Positions 1-8,492 of a stretch of DNA of 64,000 nt are shown here, one piece after another; within the stretch, counting starts at the first letter, position 1, and each line of letters begins with the position of its first letter. The notes beneath the pieces were generated by a model. That model did no database searches, was not told the DNA's origin, and saw nothing but the letters and a program-made list of their open reading frames with translations. The position numbers and the translations under genes were made by a program. Origin of the DNA: Valencia hispanica (taxonomy: Eukaryota > Chordata > Actinopteri > Cyprinodontiformes > Valenciidae); NCBI GenBank assembly GCA_963556495.2, contig OY747713.1, positions 47,976,913-48,040,912 on the forward strand, written 5' to 3'.

Positions 1-540
1 TTCCAAAGCCAAATGTATGTAAGGTTGCAAATAAGAATTTCCAGTTAACTCTATCAAATGCGTTTTCTGCATCTAGAGGTAATATATTAGTTTCAATTTT
101 TTTACAGTAAGAAAAATCTATTAAATCTATTAATCTATGTGAATTTGTGGATGAATGTGTCCCTTTATAAAACCAGTTTGATCAGGATGTATTATAAGAG
201 GGGTTACTTTCTCGATCCCTTTTGCAAGAGCTTTGCAGATTATTTTAAGATCAACATTATTGAGGGATATGGGACGATACTTGGTAGGAAACACAGGGTC
301 TTTACCTGATTTTAGTAGAAGACTAATGTAGGCAGAATTCATATTTGGATGAAGTCGGCCATTTTCCTTGGTTTCCTGCAGTATTCTGTGGAATGTTGGT
401 GCCAGAATATTCCAGAATTCTTTATAGAACTCTGCTAGAAATCCATCTGGGCCTGGAGCCTTTTTATTGGGGATGCTTAGGAGGGCCTTCTGGAGTTCAG
501 TCGATGTGAGTGGTGAATCCAGGGCCATCGCTTGACTTTC
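1..540 (-). pseudogene. LINE reverse transcriptase fragment
   Basis: The open stretch 528-130 encodes the front of an RT domain: a KAPGPDGFLAEFYKEFW-type motif, then NMNSAYISLLLKSGKDP, YRPISLNNVDLKII and HPDQTGFIKG. Past its stop, the DNA at about 85-40 in another frame still reads LPLDAENAFDRV, the RT motif A with its catalytic aspartate. A frameshift or stop therefore lies near 130. The polymerase YxDD motif would be beyond the left edge and is not seen. This is non-functional as it stands. Confidence 0.85.
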
Positions 541-815
541 CGATAGTTAAGGTAGTGTTATTTTATCCAAAAACTGTTCAATTTCATGATCTGATGGGTT
601 TATATCCGGTGAGGATAAAGTTTTATAAAATTCTTTAAAGGTGTTGTTTATTCTTCCGGGATCATATTCCCGGTCTGATCTTTAATAGCACATATAGTTG
701 TTTTTTCTTTATTAATTTTAAGCTGGTTAGCCAAAACTGATTTATTACCTTGTTCAAAGATTTCTATCCTACAGTAAGTCTTTGAATTAAGAACTGGATT
801 TGTTTATTAATAATT

Positions 816-1757
816 TCATTTAATTCTATTTGCTTTATGGATTTTGCCTCGTCTCTCCTCATCTAGGGAAGCTTCTAATGAATTAATAGTTTCTTCTAAT
901 TCCTGAATACGTTTTTTTTCTATTTTCTTTTTATTTGACGAGAATGAGATTATTTTACCTCTAATCACCGCTTTCCCTGCCTCCCAAAGAAAAGATGGCG
1001 ACGTACCAGGGAAGTCATTATACTCAAAATATGAAGCCCACTCTTTTTCGAAATATTTAATAAATTCTTTATCCTTAAGTAATGACATGTTGAATCTCCA
1101 ATTTTTGCTTTGAGGCGTTTCTTTTTTATTTACTAAAGTTAGAGAAACAGGAGCATGATCGCTAACTGCTATAGGGTGTATCTCAGTGTCTGAAATGTCA
1201 GTCAACAGTGAGCTGCTGACTAACAAACAATCCAGTCGAGAATACGAATGGTGGACATTTGAGAAGAAAGTATATTTTCTGTCACTGGGGTGAAGAGATC
1301 ACCATACATTGCAAAGTCCATAATTGCTCATGTACTGTTTGACTATATCTATGGAGTCCCTGCTGTGCTGAGCTTGTCTATTTCTTCATTTAAACCAAAG
1401 TTGAGGTCACCCCCAAGAAGAAGTGAGCAATCAAAGTGTTCAAGGAGCACCGATAAGAAGGAATTAAAGAATGAGGGTTATCAACATTTGGACCATACAT
1501 ACTGACAATACATAACTTTTGGTTATGTATAGATAGTTTAATTATAATAAATCTACCCTCTGGATCTGTAACTGTATCTATTACTGTAAAATTAAAAATG
1601 TTATACATTAATATTGCTACTCCCCTTTGTCTAGAGTTATAGCATGCAGAAAACACATTAGGAAACTCAGGTGATTTAAGATCATCGAGGCGGAGGTAGA
1701 TTTATGGGTTTCTTGTAATAAGACGACATCTGCCTTCAATCTTTTAAGATGGTTAAA
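816..1757 (-). pseudogene. LINE apurinic-type endonuclease fragment plus linker
   Basis: The minus-strand segment 1656-1390 reads RQRGVAILMYNIF and SMYGPNVDNP, as in the middle of L1-type endonuclease domains. The segment 1226-816 carries ISDTEIHPIAVSDHAPVSL, the C-terminal SDH catalytic motif. It continues into a charged linker rich in K, E and R that normally connects endonuclease and RT. Upstream, at about 1745-1700, another frame reads RLKADVVLLQET-like sequence, the N-terminal catalytic Glu region. Frames change at least twice, so this is a pseudogene. Confidence 0.82.
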
Positions 1758-1761
1758 ATGG

Positions 1762-1795
1762 ATGATGCACCTTCCGCCAGTACATGCCTATCCAG
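1762..1795 (+). repeat. Short piggyBac-like scrap shared with 12162
   Basis: About 31 bases here match the segment starting near 12160 with one visible difference (accttccgcc versus accttgcgcc). Read on the plus strand it gives C-T-F-R-Q-Y-M-P, like the RQYMP motif of piggyBac-type transposases. The match sits exactly where the LINE homology ends. It is too short to be sure it is a real transposon remnant. Confidence 0.4.
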
Positions 1796-2040
1796 GATTT
1801 CTTTCGGATTTTGATCATTAACGCTGTAATTCGTTCCACGCAGCTCTCTGCCCTGGCTTCTGCCCTGCTATTTTTGCTTGTAGTGCTCGAATTTAGCAAC
1901 GATTGGTTGCGGCCGGGTGTTGTTAGGCTTCTTACCTGCGAGCCGATAAATAAAGCCTATTCTCATTATTTTTATTAGGCCTATGTTTGGTTAAAGTGCA
2001 ACTCACCCCCAAATCAACTTTGTTTTTGCTGATAGATATA
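1796..2040. other. Unassigned spacer
   Basis: No gene is recognised. A plus-strand ATAAATAAAGCC polyadenylation-like string at about 1947-1958, followed by T-rich sequence, is faintly reminiscent of an LTR 3' part. Nothing else supports this. Confidence 0.3.
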
Positions 2041-2076
2041 GACACACACACACACATATATGTATATATATAAACC
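2041..2076. repeat. (CA)n/(TA)n microsatellite
   Basis: A run of alternating CA then TA dinucleotides directly abuts the left end of the Tc1-like element. Tc1 elements insert at TA, so a TA-rich repeat is a natural target. Confidence 0.9.
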
Positions 2077-2078
2077 CA

Positions 2079-2092
2079 GCAAAAAAAGAAAC
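2079..2092 (+). repeat. Left terminal inverted repeat core of the Tc1 element
   Basis: The 14-bp core is perfectly inverted at 3546-3559. Beyond the core the two ends diverge (cctcctct versus gtcccttt), so the longer repeat typical of the family has decayed or been rearranged on this side. Confidence 0.85.
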
Positions 2093-2271
2093 CTCCTCTG
2101 ACTTTCAACTGTTTTTACTTTCAGTAAACTTAATGTGTGTAAATATTTGTATGAACACTAAAAGAGTCAACACCATAAGACATAAACTAAAAATGTTTCA
2201 CAGACATGTGACTAACAGAAACAGAATAATGTGTCCTTGAATGAAGGGAGGCTCAAAATCAAAAGTACCAG

Positions 2272-3291
2272 TCAGTATCTGGTGCGGCCACCAGCTGCTT
2301 GAAGTACTGCAGTGCATCTCCTCCTCATGGACTGGACCAGATTTGTCAGTTCTTGCTGTGAGATGTTACCCCACTCTTCCACCAAGGCACTTGCAAGTTC
2401 CTGGACATTTCTGGGGGGAATGGCCCTAGCCCTCACCCTGCGATCCAACAGGTCCCAGACGTGCTCAATGGGATTGAGATCCGGGCTCTTCGCTGGCCAT
2501 GGCAGAACAGTGACATTGCTGTCATGCAGAAACTCACGCACAGAACGACCAGTATGGCTGGTGGCATTGTCCTGCTGGAGGATCATGTCCGGATGAATAT
2601 GCATAAAGGGTACCACATGAGGGAGGAGGATGTCTTCCCTGTACCGCAAGGCATTGAGATTGCCTGCAATGACAACAAGCTCAGTCCGATGATGATGTGG
2701 TATAACGCCCCAGACCATGACGGACCCCCCACCTCCAAATCGATCCCGCTCCAGAGTACAGGCCTTGGTGTAAAGCTAATTCCTTCGACGATAAACACAA
2801 ATCCGTCCATCATCCCTGGTGAGACAAAACCGTGACTCATCAGTGAAGAGCACTTTTTGCCACTCCTGTCTGGTCCAGCGAAGGTGGGTTTGTGCCCATA
2901 GGCGGCGTTGTTGCTGGTGATGTTTGGTAAGGACCTGCCTTACAACAGGCCTACAAGCCCTCAGTCCAGCCTCTCTCAGCTTATTGCGGACAGTCTGAAC
3001 ACTGATGGAGGGATTGTGTGTTCCTGGTGTGACTCGGGCAGTTGTTGTGGCCATCCTGTGCCTGTCATGCAGGTGTGATATTCGGATGTACCGATCCTGT
3101 GCAGGTGTTGTTACACGTGGTCTTCCACTGGGAGGATGATCAGCTGTCCTTCCTGTCTCCCTGTAGCGCTGTCTTAGGCGTCTCACAGTGCGGAGATGGC
3201 AATTTATTGCCCTAACCACATCAGCAGTCCCCATGCCTCCCTGCAGCATGCCTAATGCATGTTCACGCAGATGAGCAGGGACCCTGGGCAT
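2272..3291 (-). pseudogene. Tc1 transposase with one in-frame stop
   Basis: The enzyme cuts and pastes the element at TA dinucleotides. One minus-strand frame runs from the ATG at 3291 (protein begins MPRVPAHL) to a stop at 2272. This is 340 codons including the stop, the usual length of the family, and is interrupted only by TAG at 2778-2776. An upstream ATG at 3312 is possible, but MPRV is the family start. The N-terminal 120 residues look like the paired helix-turn-helix DNA-binding part (RTVRRLRQRYRETGRT). All three catalytic residues are visible: the D of LFTDESRF, the D of LQQDNATSH and the E of SPDLNPIEHVW. The last two have 34 residues between them, the DD34E spacing. The stop falls between the first and second catalytic D, so the product is inactive unless the stop is a sequencing error. 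Confidence 0.93.
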
Positions 3292-3545
3292 CTTTCTTTG
3301 GGTGTTTTTCACAGTCGGTAGACAAGTCTCTTTAGTGTCCTGCGTTTTTAGATCTGTGACCTTAAATGCCTACTTTCTGTAAGCTGTTAAGGTCTTAACG
3401 ACCATTCCACAGGTGCATGTTAATTGATTATGGTTAATTGAACATGCATGGAAAACATTGTTTAAACCCTTTACAATGAAGATCTGTAAAGTTTTTGGGA
3501 TTTTTACAACATTATTGTTGAAATACACAGTCCTGAAAAAGGGAC

Positions 3546-3559
3546 GTTTCTTTTTTTGC
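3546..3559 (-). repeat. Right terminal inverted repeat core of the Tc1 element
   Basis: This is the complement of 2079-2092. It is followed by two or three extra bases and then the (AT)n tract that probably contained the TA target site. Confidence 0.85.
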
Positions 3560-3562
<3 letters not shown>

Positions 3563-3638
<76 letters not shown>

Positions 3639-3645
3639 TGTGTGT
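3563..3645. repeat. (AT)n(GT)n microsatellite
   Basis: About 60 bp of pure AT is followed by about 20 bp of GT-rich repeat. It produces artificial reading frames of alternating Ile-Tyr in several frames, which are not genes. Confidence 0.97.
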
Positions 3646-3778
3646 CCTGTATGTCTCTGTGTTGCCCTGCGATGGATTGGCGACCTGTCCAGGGTGTACC
3701 CCGCCTCTCGCCCTGTGACTGCTGAAGATCCTGCCCCCCCGCAACCCTGCATAGTATGGATGGGTACAGAAAAATATA
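3646..3778 (+). repeat. Common teleost interspersed repeat tail
   Basis: The segment contains ggcgacctgtccagggtgta and gcaaccctgcatagtatgga followed by gggtacagaaaa. I recognise these as part of a very abundant teleost LINE/SINE-type 3' tail, but I cannot name the family with certainty. It follows directly on the GT repeat, which is common for these tails. Confidence 0.65.
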
Positions 3779-4514
3779 TATAAATAAATCATGGTATTTG
3801 ATAATGTGATAGCTTGAAAAAATATATTTTAATATTCTGTAAAAAAAAGAATTGTCATTTATTTTGGCTGATTTTCTTTTTTATAAAATAAAAAAATCGT
3901 GTATGATCTTACCTTTTTGTATGAAGTGCATGCATCTATCTTGCTCCACAAATATCTTTATCACTCTCATGTAAAACTCCTCTTTGACTTCATTTTTAAA
4001 AATCTGCCTGATTCACTGGAGATGAGGAAAGGAGTCCTGGATTGTTTCTATTCCGATTGTGTTTGTATTTTTTGGACTGTTTACAGTCTTTACAATCCGT
4101 AGAAGAAGAGCGTTTGTTTCCCATTGTGCCTTCTTGGCTCAGCACCGCCCCCTATCATTGAGGCAAGGTATTTTTTGCCTCACCCCGCACATTTTGACAA
4201 AGTCAACACCTTTCAGAGTCCATTACAGTTTGTTTATCATAATGTTCTTGGAGTTGAGGACACCATCATCTTCCTGCTTCAGAGATCCAACTCTCATCTG
4301 GACCAATCAGGCAGCACTTTGAGGCTCATGTTCTTTTATTTTTCCAGTGTTTTTGAAACAGTTCAGCTGCTGCTATGCAAGAAGCTCCATAAATGTGGAT
4401 AACTCCACAATCATCTGGATGTATGACTTCTTTACAGATCAGTGTGAAAGTGAAAGACTGTCTCTTAATCAAGTTTTCACAACATCACACTAAAAGCAAT
4501 AAGAACTTGACTGT
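3779..4514. other. AT-rich spacer without recognised genes
   Basis: No coding region is supported in either strand; the open frames here are short and featureless. The right part probably contains the downstream flank of the minus-strand gene whose polyadenylation signal is at 4536-4531. Confidence 0.5.
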
Positions 4515-4530
4515 TATTTTTGCAGTACAT

Positions 4531-4536
4531 TTTATT
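4531..4536 (-). promoter_or_regulatory. Polyadenylation signal AATAAA
   Basis: The minus-strand AATAAA lies about 92 bases after the presumed stop at 4628, a normal 3' UTR distance. Confidence 0.45.
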
Positions 4537-4627
4537 ATTCTCAATTACTTTATAATTGAAACTGAACAAAAAACTAAACAAAAAAACACCACCAACAAAA
4601 GAACAAATGGAGTCTGGAGGTTATGAA

Positions 4628-4702
4628 CTAAAAAGGATTGCCTCTGGCCATCATCAGCTCAGCTGTGAGACATGTCACTCCTCCCTCCTCCATGATCAGG
4701 AT
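4628..4702 (-). pseudogene. Exon 10, last coding exon
   Basis: The acceptor is attgtttttcag. Joined in frame to VFDVMLPE it reads ILIMEEGGVTCLTAELMMAR and GNPF, then TAG at 4630-4628. A polyadenylation signal follows about 90 bases on. Confidence 0.52.
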
Positions 4703-4844
4703 CTGAAAAACAATTAAATGACTCATTCATACCTTGTTGTGCTTTACAGAATGCACCTTTTATACATCCCGGAGGAATGGAATATAGACCACAATTGCCT
4801 TATAATCTCCCCCCATTTCCCAAGCAAGTGAATGACCATCTTAC

Positions 4845-4950
4845 CTCAGGGAGCATCACGTCAAAGACAGTCCAGCAGCCTTATCTCCCCTCTCCTTATC
4901 TTGGCTCCAACACCAGTGACCTCCTCTATCACCCTCAAAAGCTCAAATAT
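4845..4950 (-). pseudogene. Exon 9, internal frame break
   Basis: The acceptor is acttttaatcag and the donor cctgag|gtaaga. It reads IFELLRVIEEVTGVGAKIRR and GEIRLLDC in phase with exon 8. The frame that joins the last exon, VFDVMLPE, begins only after a TAA, so a one- or two-base change near 4870 separates them. Alternatively the CDS ends at the TGA after LLDCL. Confidence 0.52.
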
Positions 4951-5029
4951 CTGATTAAAAGTAAAAATCAATCAATCCATCTATTATGCCATACATAACA
5001 CACATGTGACTGATGACATTTTTACCTAC

Positions 5030-5158
5030 CCGCTGGTCACTGAAATTCAGTGTCCTCAGCTTTAAATGTTGCTTTAGACTGACAGATGTTGAGGGGTTCA
5101 GCCACAGGAAGAGTCTGTTGGAACGCACCTTTCCTTTCATGAGGTTTTCATGTAATGT
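5030..5158 (-). pseudogene. Exon 8
   Basis: The acceptor is tcctttgctgtcag and the donor cagcgg|gtaggt. The phase-0 exon reads TLHENLMKGKVRSNRLFLWL, NPSTSVSLKQHLKL and RTLNFSDQR. It is fully open, 129 bp and divisible by three. The family is not recognised. Confidence 0.6.
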
Positions 5159-5240
5159 CTGACAGCAAAGGATAAAGGGTCAACGTTTAATTGACGAGAG
5201 CAAATGTAATTAGTAACAGCAGAATTGATTTAAGAATTAC

Positions 5241-5301
5241 CTTAATCTGATCTCTTGAAAATACTGCTAAGATCCCACCTTTCTCCACAACATCTACGAT
5301 C
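5241..5301 (-). pseudogene. Exon 7
   Basis: The acceptor is ctccgatctgcag and the donor attaag|gtaatt. It reads IVDVVEKGGILAVFSRDQIK with no stop and ends in phase 0, matching the next exon. Confidence 0.58.
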
Positions 5302-5390
5302 CTGCAGATCGGAGAAGACAGTAAAAACAAAAATAAAAAAGGACTGCCACCAGTTAGACATAATTTTAGACAGCAGAAAATAACTTTCAC

Positions 5391-5497
5391 ATGACTTGTG
5401 AGAACAGCTAAGATTTGCTGTTTCTCACGCTCTGAAGCTGGCATTTTTGCATTGGGTTTAAACATTCATGAGTATTTTCATAAGTGCAGGATTTTGC
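5391..5497 (-). pseudogene. Possible exon 6, weakly bounded
   Basis: After a possible acceptor (gaagaacag) the sequence reads QNPALMKILMN. Shifting frame, it continues FKPNAKMPASEREKQQILAV and LTSH up to a possible GTGAAA donor. The phase does not join the next exon cleanly, so the boundaries are uncertain. Confidence 0.35.
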
Positions 5498-5566
5498 TGT
5501 TCTTCATTTCTTTTATTTTTATGTGACACTAAACAGGTTTCATTGACAAGAAAAATGGTGTGGTAC

Positions 5567-5704
5567 CTTTGGCCTGTCTTCCAGATCTGTGCATCCAGAG
5601 ATGAATGACTCTTTTTTTTTTAAAGATTCAAAAATCTTCCAGCACAACCTTTGTGCAGCCGGCCCTTGCATGCTTTGCACTGTAACATTCCAGAGACTCG
5701 ACAT
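5567..5704 (-). pseudogene. Exon 5, frame broken at a homopolymer
   Basis: The acceptor is ctcttgaaccag (AG at 5706-5705) and the donor ccaaag|gtacca. The first part reads VESLECYSAKHARAGCTKVV and LEDF. After an A-rich homopolymer the other frame reads KKKESFISGCTDLEDRPK up to the donor. One indel near 5610-5630 reconciles them. The alternative frame (SGMLQCKACKGRLHKGCAG) has a Cys pattern and cannot be excluded. Confidence 0.5.
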
Positions 5705-5799
5705 CTGGTTCAAGAGTCTGAGCACATGGAAATACATTTTAAGTTAAAGACACACCTGCTATAATAAATTTTATCATTGTAAAGTGCATGTGAATGCAT

Positions 5800-6015
5800 T
5801 CAATTCAATTCAAAATTACTTTATTAATCCCAAAGGGAAATTAAATGTTGTAACTCATTATGCAAGTTCCTTCAAAGATTTGTTGTAGATGCTGATGGTT
5901 GTGGGTAGGGATGATCTCTTGTAGCTCTCTGCAGATCTGAAGAAGCCTCTGACTGAAGACGCTCTGTAGTTGTATGACAGTCTGATGTAGAGGATGCTCT
6001 GGAGCTATGGCGTCT
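5800..6015 (-). repeat. Probable interspersed repeat fragment inside the locus
   Basis: The plus strand contains ctttattaatcccaaaggga followed by a stretch typical of a dispersed teleost repeat tail, with a duplicated ATTCA motif at its left end. The long open frame here (6213-5872, minus) is probably partly repeat-derived. No splice-bounded exon could be fixed between 6319 and 5704. Confidence 0.4.
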
Positions 6016-6318
6016 TCTTTTCAACTCATCAGGGTTTTGTGGCTGTAGTTGAGGTATTATTTGAGCTTTTGTGATGTTAATCAGCTGCTGCCAGTTGTAA
6101 ACCACCTTGTTGCCATGGTTATGCATCATAACAAATGTCCAAAAATAAAACGTATCAGCAGAAATCCTTCCAGCTGCACGGCATTCAAAACCAGAGAGAG
6201 AACAGTTGTCCACAAAGAAAGTAAGTCTGCCATAGATAGATATTTTGTAATTTTATTTAAAAAAAAAACACCAAAAAGGTATTAAGATTTCAGTTCTTCA
6301 TTTAATCTGTGAACTGAC

Positions 6319-6425
6319 CTCTGTCCTGAGTTTTTTGATGTCTGGAAACAGTCGTTCATTATCTGAGGCCTTCTCTGCCATGTTTGCCTGGATATGCCAG
6401 TTTTCATTATTAAAATTATGCCTAT
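6319..6425 (-). pseudogene. Exon 4
   Basis: The acceptor is atatttgccag and the donor acagag|gtcagt. The phase fits exon 3 (G + AT). It reads RHNFNNENWHIQANMAEKAS followed by DNERLFPDIKKLRTE, open throughout. No domain is recognised. Confidence 0.55.
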
Positions 6426-6574
6426 CTGGCAAATATGTAATGAAAATCATAATTCAGAAAACCTTGTGCATGTTAATGACTAACAGAGACAGTAAATTGT
6501 CAACTGTGATTTAATAAAGCTTCAAATCCATAAAACCTAAATTATGTGTATTAAGGTCCTTCTTGATAACTAAC

Positions 6575-6637
6575 CTCTGTGTTCCACTCAAGTTCTCTTT
6601 ACCCCGAAAGGACATTCCCTGCAGTATGTAGAAAAGC
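6575..6637 (-). pseudogene. Exon 3: short Cys-containing exon with a stop
   Basis: The acceptor is cttctttag (AG at 6639-6638) and the donor acagag|gttagt. Using the phase left by exon 2 it reads GFSTYCRECPFGVKRT and then TGA at 6590-6588. The CxxC pair supports this frame. The other frame is open but loses the Cys pair. Confidence 0.55.
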
Positions 6638-6793
6638 CTAAAGAAGAAAACAGGGTACACACACAGTATGTGTTGGAGGCTGATTATCATATTATCTACA
6701 AGTAATTCACTGCATGTACTGTACAACACTGACCTTATGTTAACTTTGTTTTAGACATTATGGTTTAGTTGATATAGATGAAGTTAGTCTCAC

Positions 6794-7897
6794 CATCTAC
6801 AACACCAGTGTATACCAGCAGCTTGGCACGTGCTATAATGAGCAATGGCTCATTAAGTTGTGCTCCACAAGCTGCACAGACGGTTTCTTTTGGCCCCAAG
6901 TCCTTTGGAATGTCCTCTAATGTTTGGGAGCCAGTGACCAAATCCTGGGGGAGATTTGTATTTCATTATTTATTTTACCATTCTCCTAAATCATCGTCAC
7001 TAGGAGGATATTGTAGTTCTCCAACTGGTGTTGCATCGTCCTGTGGGTCTTCATTTGTCTCAGCAGCAACACCACTGGCAGTGGCACCCTCACTGGTCCT
7101 GAACATTTCTCTGTCTGAAAGAGATGCCATTTTGCCACACTTTTGTGCAAGCACAACTGTCTGGGTTTGGCACAAGGCAGTGCCATGACATCTTTTTCAT
7201 GTCGAAGGCCACCATTATCCTCCCCAGTCTGCTGTAGTATGAGACTTTGGGCTCAAATACTGATATGAATTATTTTGAGGAAGGCTCTCCAACCGTGATA
7301 ACAGAGAGGCACCCCTGCAGCAGCAGATGCGCTCTGGAGGTTCAAGCAGCTCTGTTTCCTCACATCCCCGAATATTTTGGCAGTCACTATGTCTGACAGC
7401 ACCTCTCGTTCCAGAATTATGGGGGGGTGAAGAGATGATTTTATGTGGATGCATTCGTATGGCAGAATGCCACTCCTTACTGCAAATTCCAAATCATCCA
7501 ATTCACAAATTTGTTTTTGGCTTGTACCCCAGGTTTTTTTCTGTACATGTGATGCCGTAGTGGCTGCATGTCACTTTCACCTGCTGGCAGACCTTTAATC
7601 GTCCTGCCTGTGCTGGTGGTGTTGGAGGGGGAGGTGCTGCCTGTGCTGGTGGTGCTGGAGGGGGAGGTGCTGCCTGTGCTGGAGGGGGAGGTGCTGCCTG
7701 TGCTGGAGGGGGAGGTGCTGCCTGTGCTGGTGGGGAAGGTGCTGCCTGTGCTGGTGGGGAAGGTGTCCATAATTTGTCCTTACATGTAGCAAGATGTCTC
7801 ATGATTGCCATTCTCCGGAGAATCATTGACGGACAATAACAGCAATGATAATGCGCTGTTTCCTGACAGCCCAGGTTGCATTTTATGATGACAAAAT
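6794..7897 (-). pseudogene. Exon 2: second finger, Pro/Ala repeat, SWIM-like motif
   Basis: The acceptor is ttcattttag at about 7907-7898 and the donor gatg|gtgaga (GT at 6793-6792). In order it reads: DFVIIKCNLGCQETAHYHCC and YCPSMILRRMAIMRHLATC, a Cys/His finger; a 24-bp repeat coding PPPPAQAA (7762-7605); KVTCSHYGIT, possibly a third Cys/His unit; CELDDLEFAVRSGIL; SVFEPKVSYYSRLGRIMVAF with DMKKMSWHC; CAKPRQLCLHKSVAKWHLFQ; REMFRTSEGA and an acidic stretch ending PPSDDDLGEW; then VCAACGAQLNEPLLI. The SWHC..C..C.H arrangement matches the CxC-xn-CxH SWIM pattern but is split by a one-base loss. At least four frame changes occur, so no single protein is made. Confidence 0.66.
7605..7762 (-). 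repeat. 24-bp coding minisatellite (Pro/Ala)
   Basis: About six units of 24 bp encode PPPPAQAA-type repeats on the minus strand. Units differ by in-frame 9-bp additions. Because 24 is a multiple of three, all frames stay open, which creates several overlapping false reading frames on both strands. Confidence 0.9.
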
Positions 7898-8323
7898 CTA
7901 AAATGAAAAAAGAACAGATTTGATAAACTGTCTTGTGTACAGTGATGCTTCATGCAAAGTAGCACAACAGACTTCACCCAATACCAGCCCAAGTACTTTG
8001 TGAAAAGTATATGCCTTGGATTATTTGTTATTTATTGCCAATAAAAAAAAGAAAGAAACTGACATAAAATAAATGACTAAATATTTATATTGGCAAAAAG
8101 TATGTATACATTTTGCCGATATGAATATTTAGTTATATATTCTATAATTAAATATACAGCGAATGTATACTTTCATTGAAAGTTTGTGAATGAATGATAG
8201 GCCAAGACATGCAAACAACAGAAGGGTCCATACAGTTCTAAACATTTCATGGGGGATGGATGCACACACACAGAGTATGGAACAGTAGGTAAATGACTTA
8301 AGAAACTTATAATGCATACATAC

Positions 8324-8492
8324 CTTCATGTTTTACAGCCATGCTCACATGATTTTGTACATGGTCTTTGACCTTGTAAAAATCTGCACATGGCATGTTA
8401 CAAAAAGTGCAGTGAATGTTGCTGCAACACTCACTGCATTGCTCTAAAGACTGAAGGGGATCCTGCCCTCTCTTCAGTATTGTCTGATGCAT
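8324..8492 (-). pseudogene. Exon 1 (first coding): Cys/His finger-like module
   Basis: The exon begins with ATG directly after a cag acceptor at 8495-8493 and ends at a strong donor (gaag|gtatgt, GT at 8323-8322). It encodes 56 residues: MHQTILKRGQDPL, then a Cys-rich stretch with QCSECC, IHCTFCNMPC and, 11 residues on, DHVQNHVSMA. This fits a C2H2-like finger. Because the ATG sits at the exon edge, an upstream non-coding exon is likely. The last codon is split: G here joins AT of the next exon to make Asp. Confidence 0.7.

Larger units (their letters stand above)
1..1757 (-). mobile_element. L1-like LINE, ORF2 remnant, truncated at the window edge
   Basis: Minus-strand pieces of a LINE ORF2 lie in the expected order: endonuclease (about 1757-1240), endonuclease end plus linker (1226-816) and reverse transcriptase (about 540-1). 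They are in different frames and separated by stops, so the copy is dead. The protein normally nicks target DNA and reverse transcribes its own RNA. The family is assigned from motifs: SDHAPVSL at the endonuclease end, APGPDGF and YRPISLNN in the RT, and LDAENAFDRV running off the left edge. It looks L1/Tx1-like; the exact clade cannot be set here. The 5' side stops abruptly at about 1757, where a short unrelated motif begins. Confidence 0.88.
2077..3562 (-). mobile_element. Tc1-like DNA transposon, nearly complete
   Basis: The element is about 1,486 bp and is flanked on both sides by TA-rich microsatellite. Its terminal inverted repeats share a perfect core, gcaaaaaaagaaac at 2079-2092 and its complement at 3546-3559. 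Between them lies one transposase reading frame on the minus strand. The end sequences and protein resemble a Tc1 family that is widespread in teleosts; published work reports Tc1 elements shared between teleosts and lampreys, which I recall but cannot check here. The single nonsense codon and otherwise intact frame suggest a fairly young insertion. Confidence 0.93.
4528..8492 (-). pseudogene. Multi-exon gene with zinc-finger and SWIM-like motifs, frame-broken
   Basis: I traced about ten exons on the minus strand, most with clear GT donors and pyrimidine-AG acceptors and several with matching phases: 8492-8324, 7897-6794, 6637-6575, 6425-6319, 5704-5567, about 5497-5391 (weak), 5301-5241, 5158-5030, 4950-4845, 4702-4628. 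The front encodes paired Cys/His zinc-binding-like modules, then a Pro/Ala repeat, then a SWIM-like motif. This resembles uncharacterised teleost proteins I recall, possibly derived from a KDZ/Zisupton-type transposase; that link is inference. The back half is unrecognised. Reading frame is lost near 7530, 7185, 7110, 6965, 6590, 5625, 5460 and 4870. It is either a recent pseudogene or has assembly indels. The front and back could also be two separate loci. Confidence 0.62.

Noticed and set aside
2241..2835. Plus-strand frames across the Tc1 element
   Set aside because: They are shadows of the minus-strand transposase, which has clear catalytic motifs.
3370..3792. Several reading frames rich in alternating Ile-Tyr
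   Set aside because: Produced by the (AT)n microsatellite; both strands and multiple frames stay open.
4059..4402. Plus-strand coding exons in 4.06-4.4 kb
   Set aside because: Two overlapping short frames without motifs or convincing splice sites.
6945..6978. A 33-bp intron in exon 2 (GTAAAAT ... cccccag)
   Set aside because: Too short for a vertebrate spliceosomal intron; a frameshift and a stop in continuous coding sequence fit better.
7477..7826. Separate proline-rich or serine-threonine-rich genes
   Set aside because: All three minus frames and a plus frame stay open only because of the 24-bp repeat; only the frame with flanking Cys/His residues makes sense.
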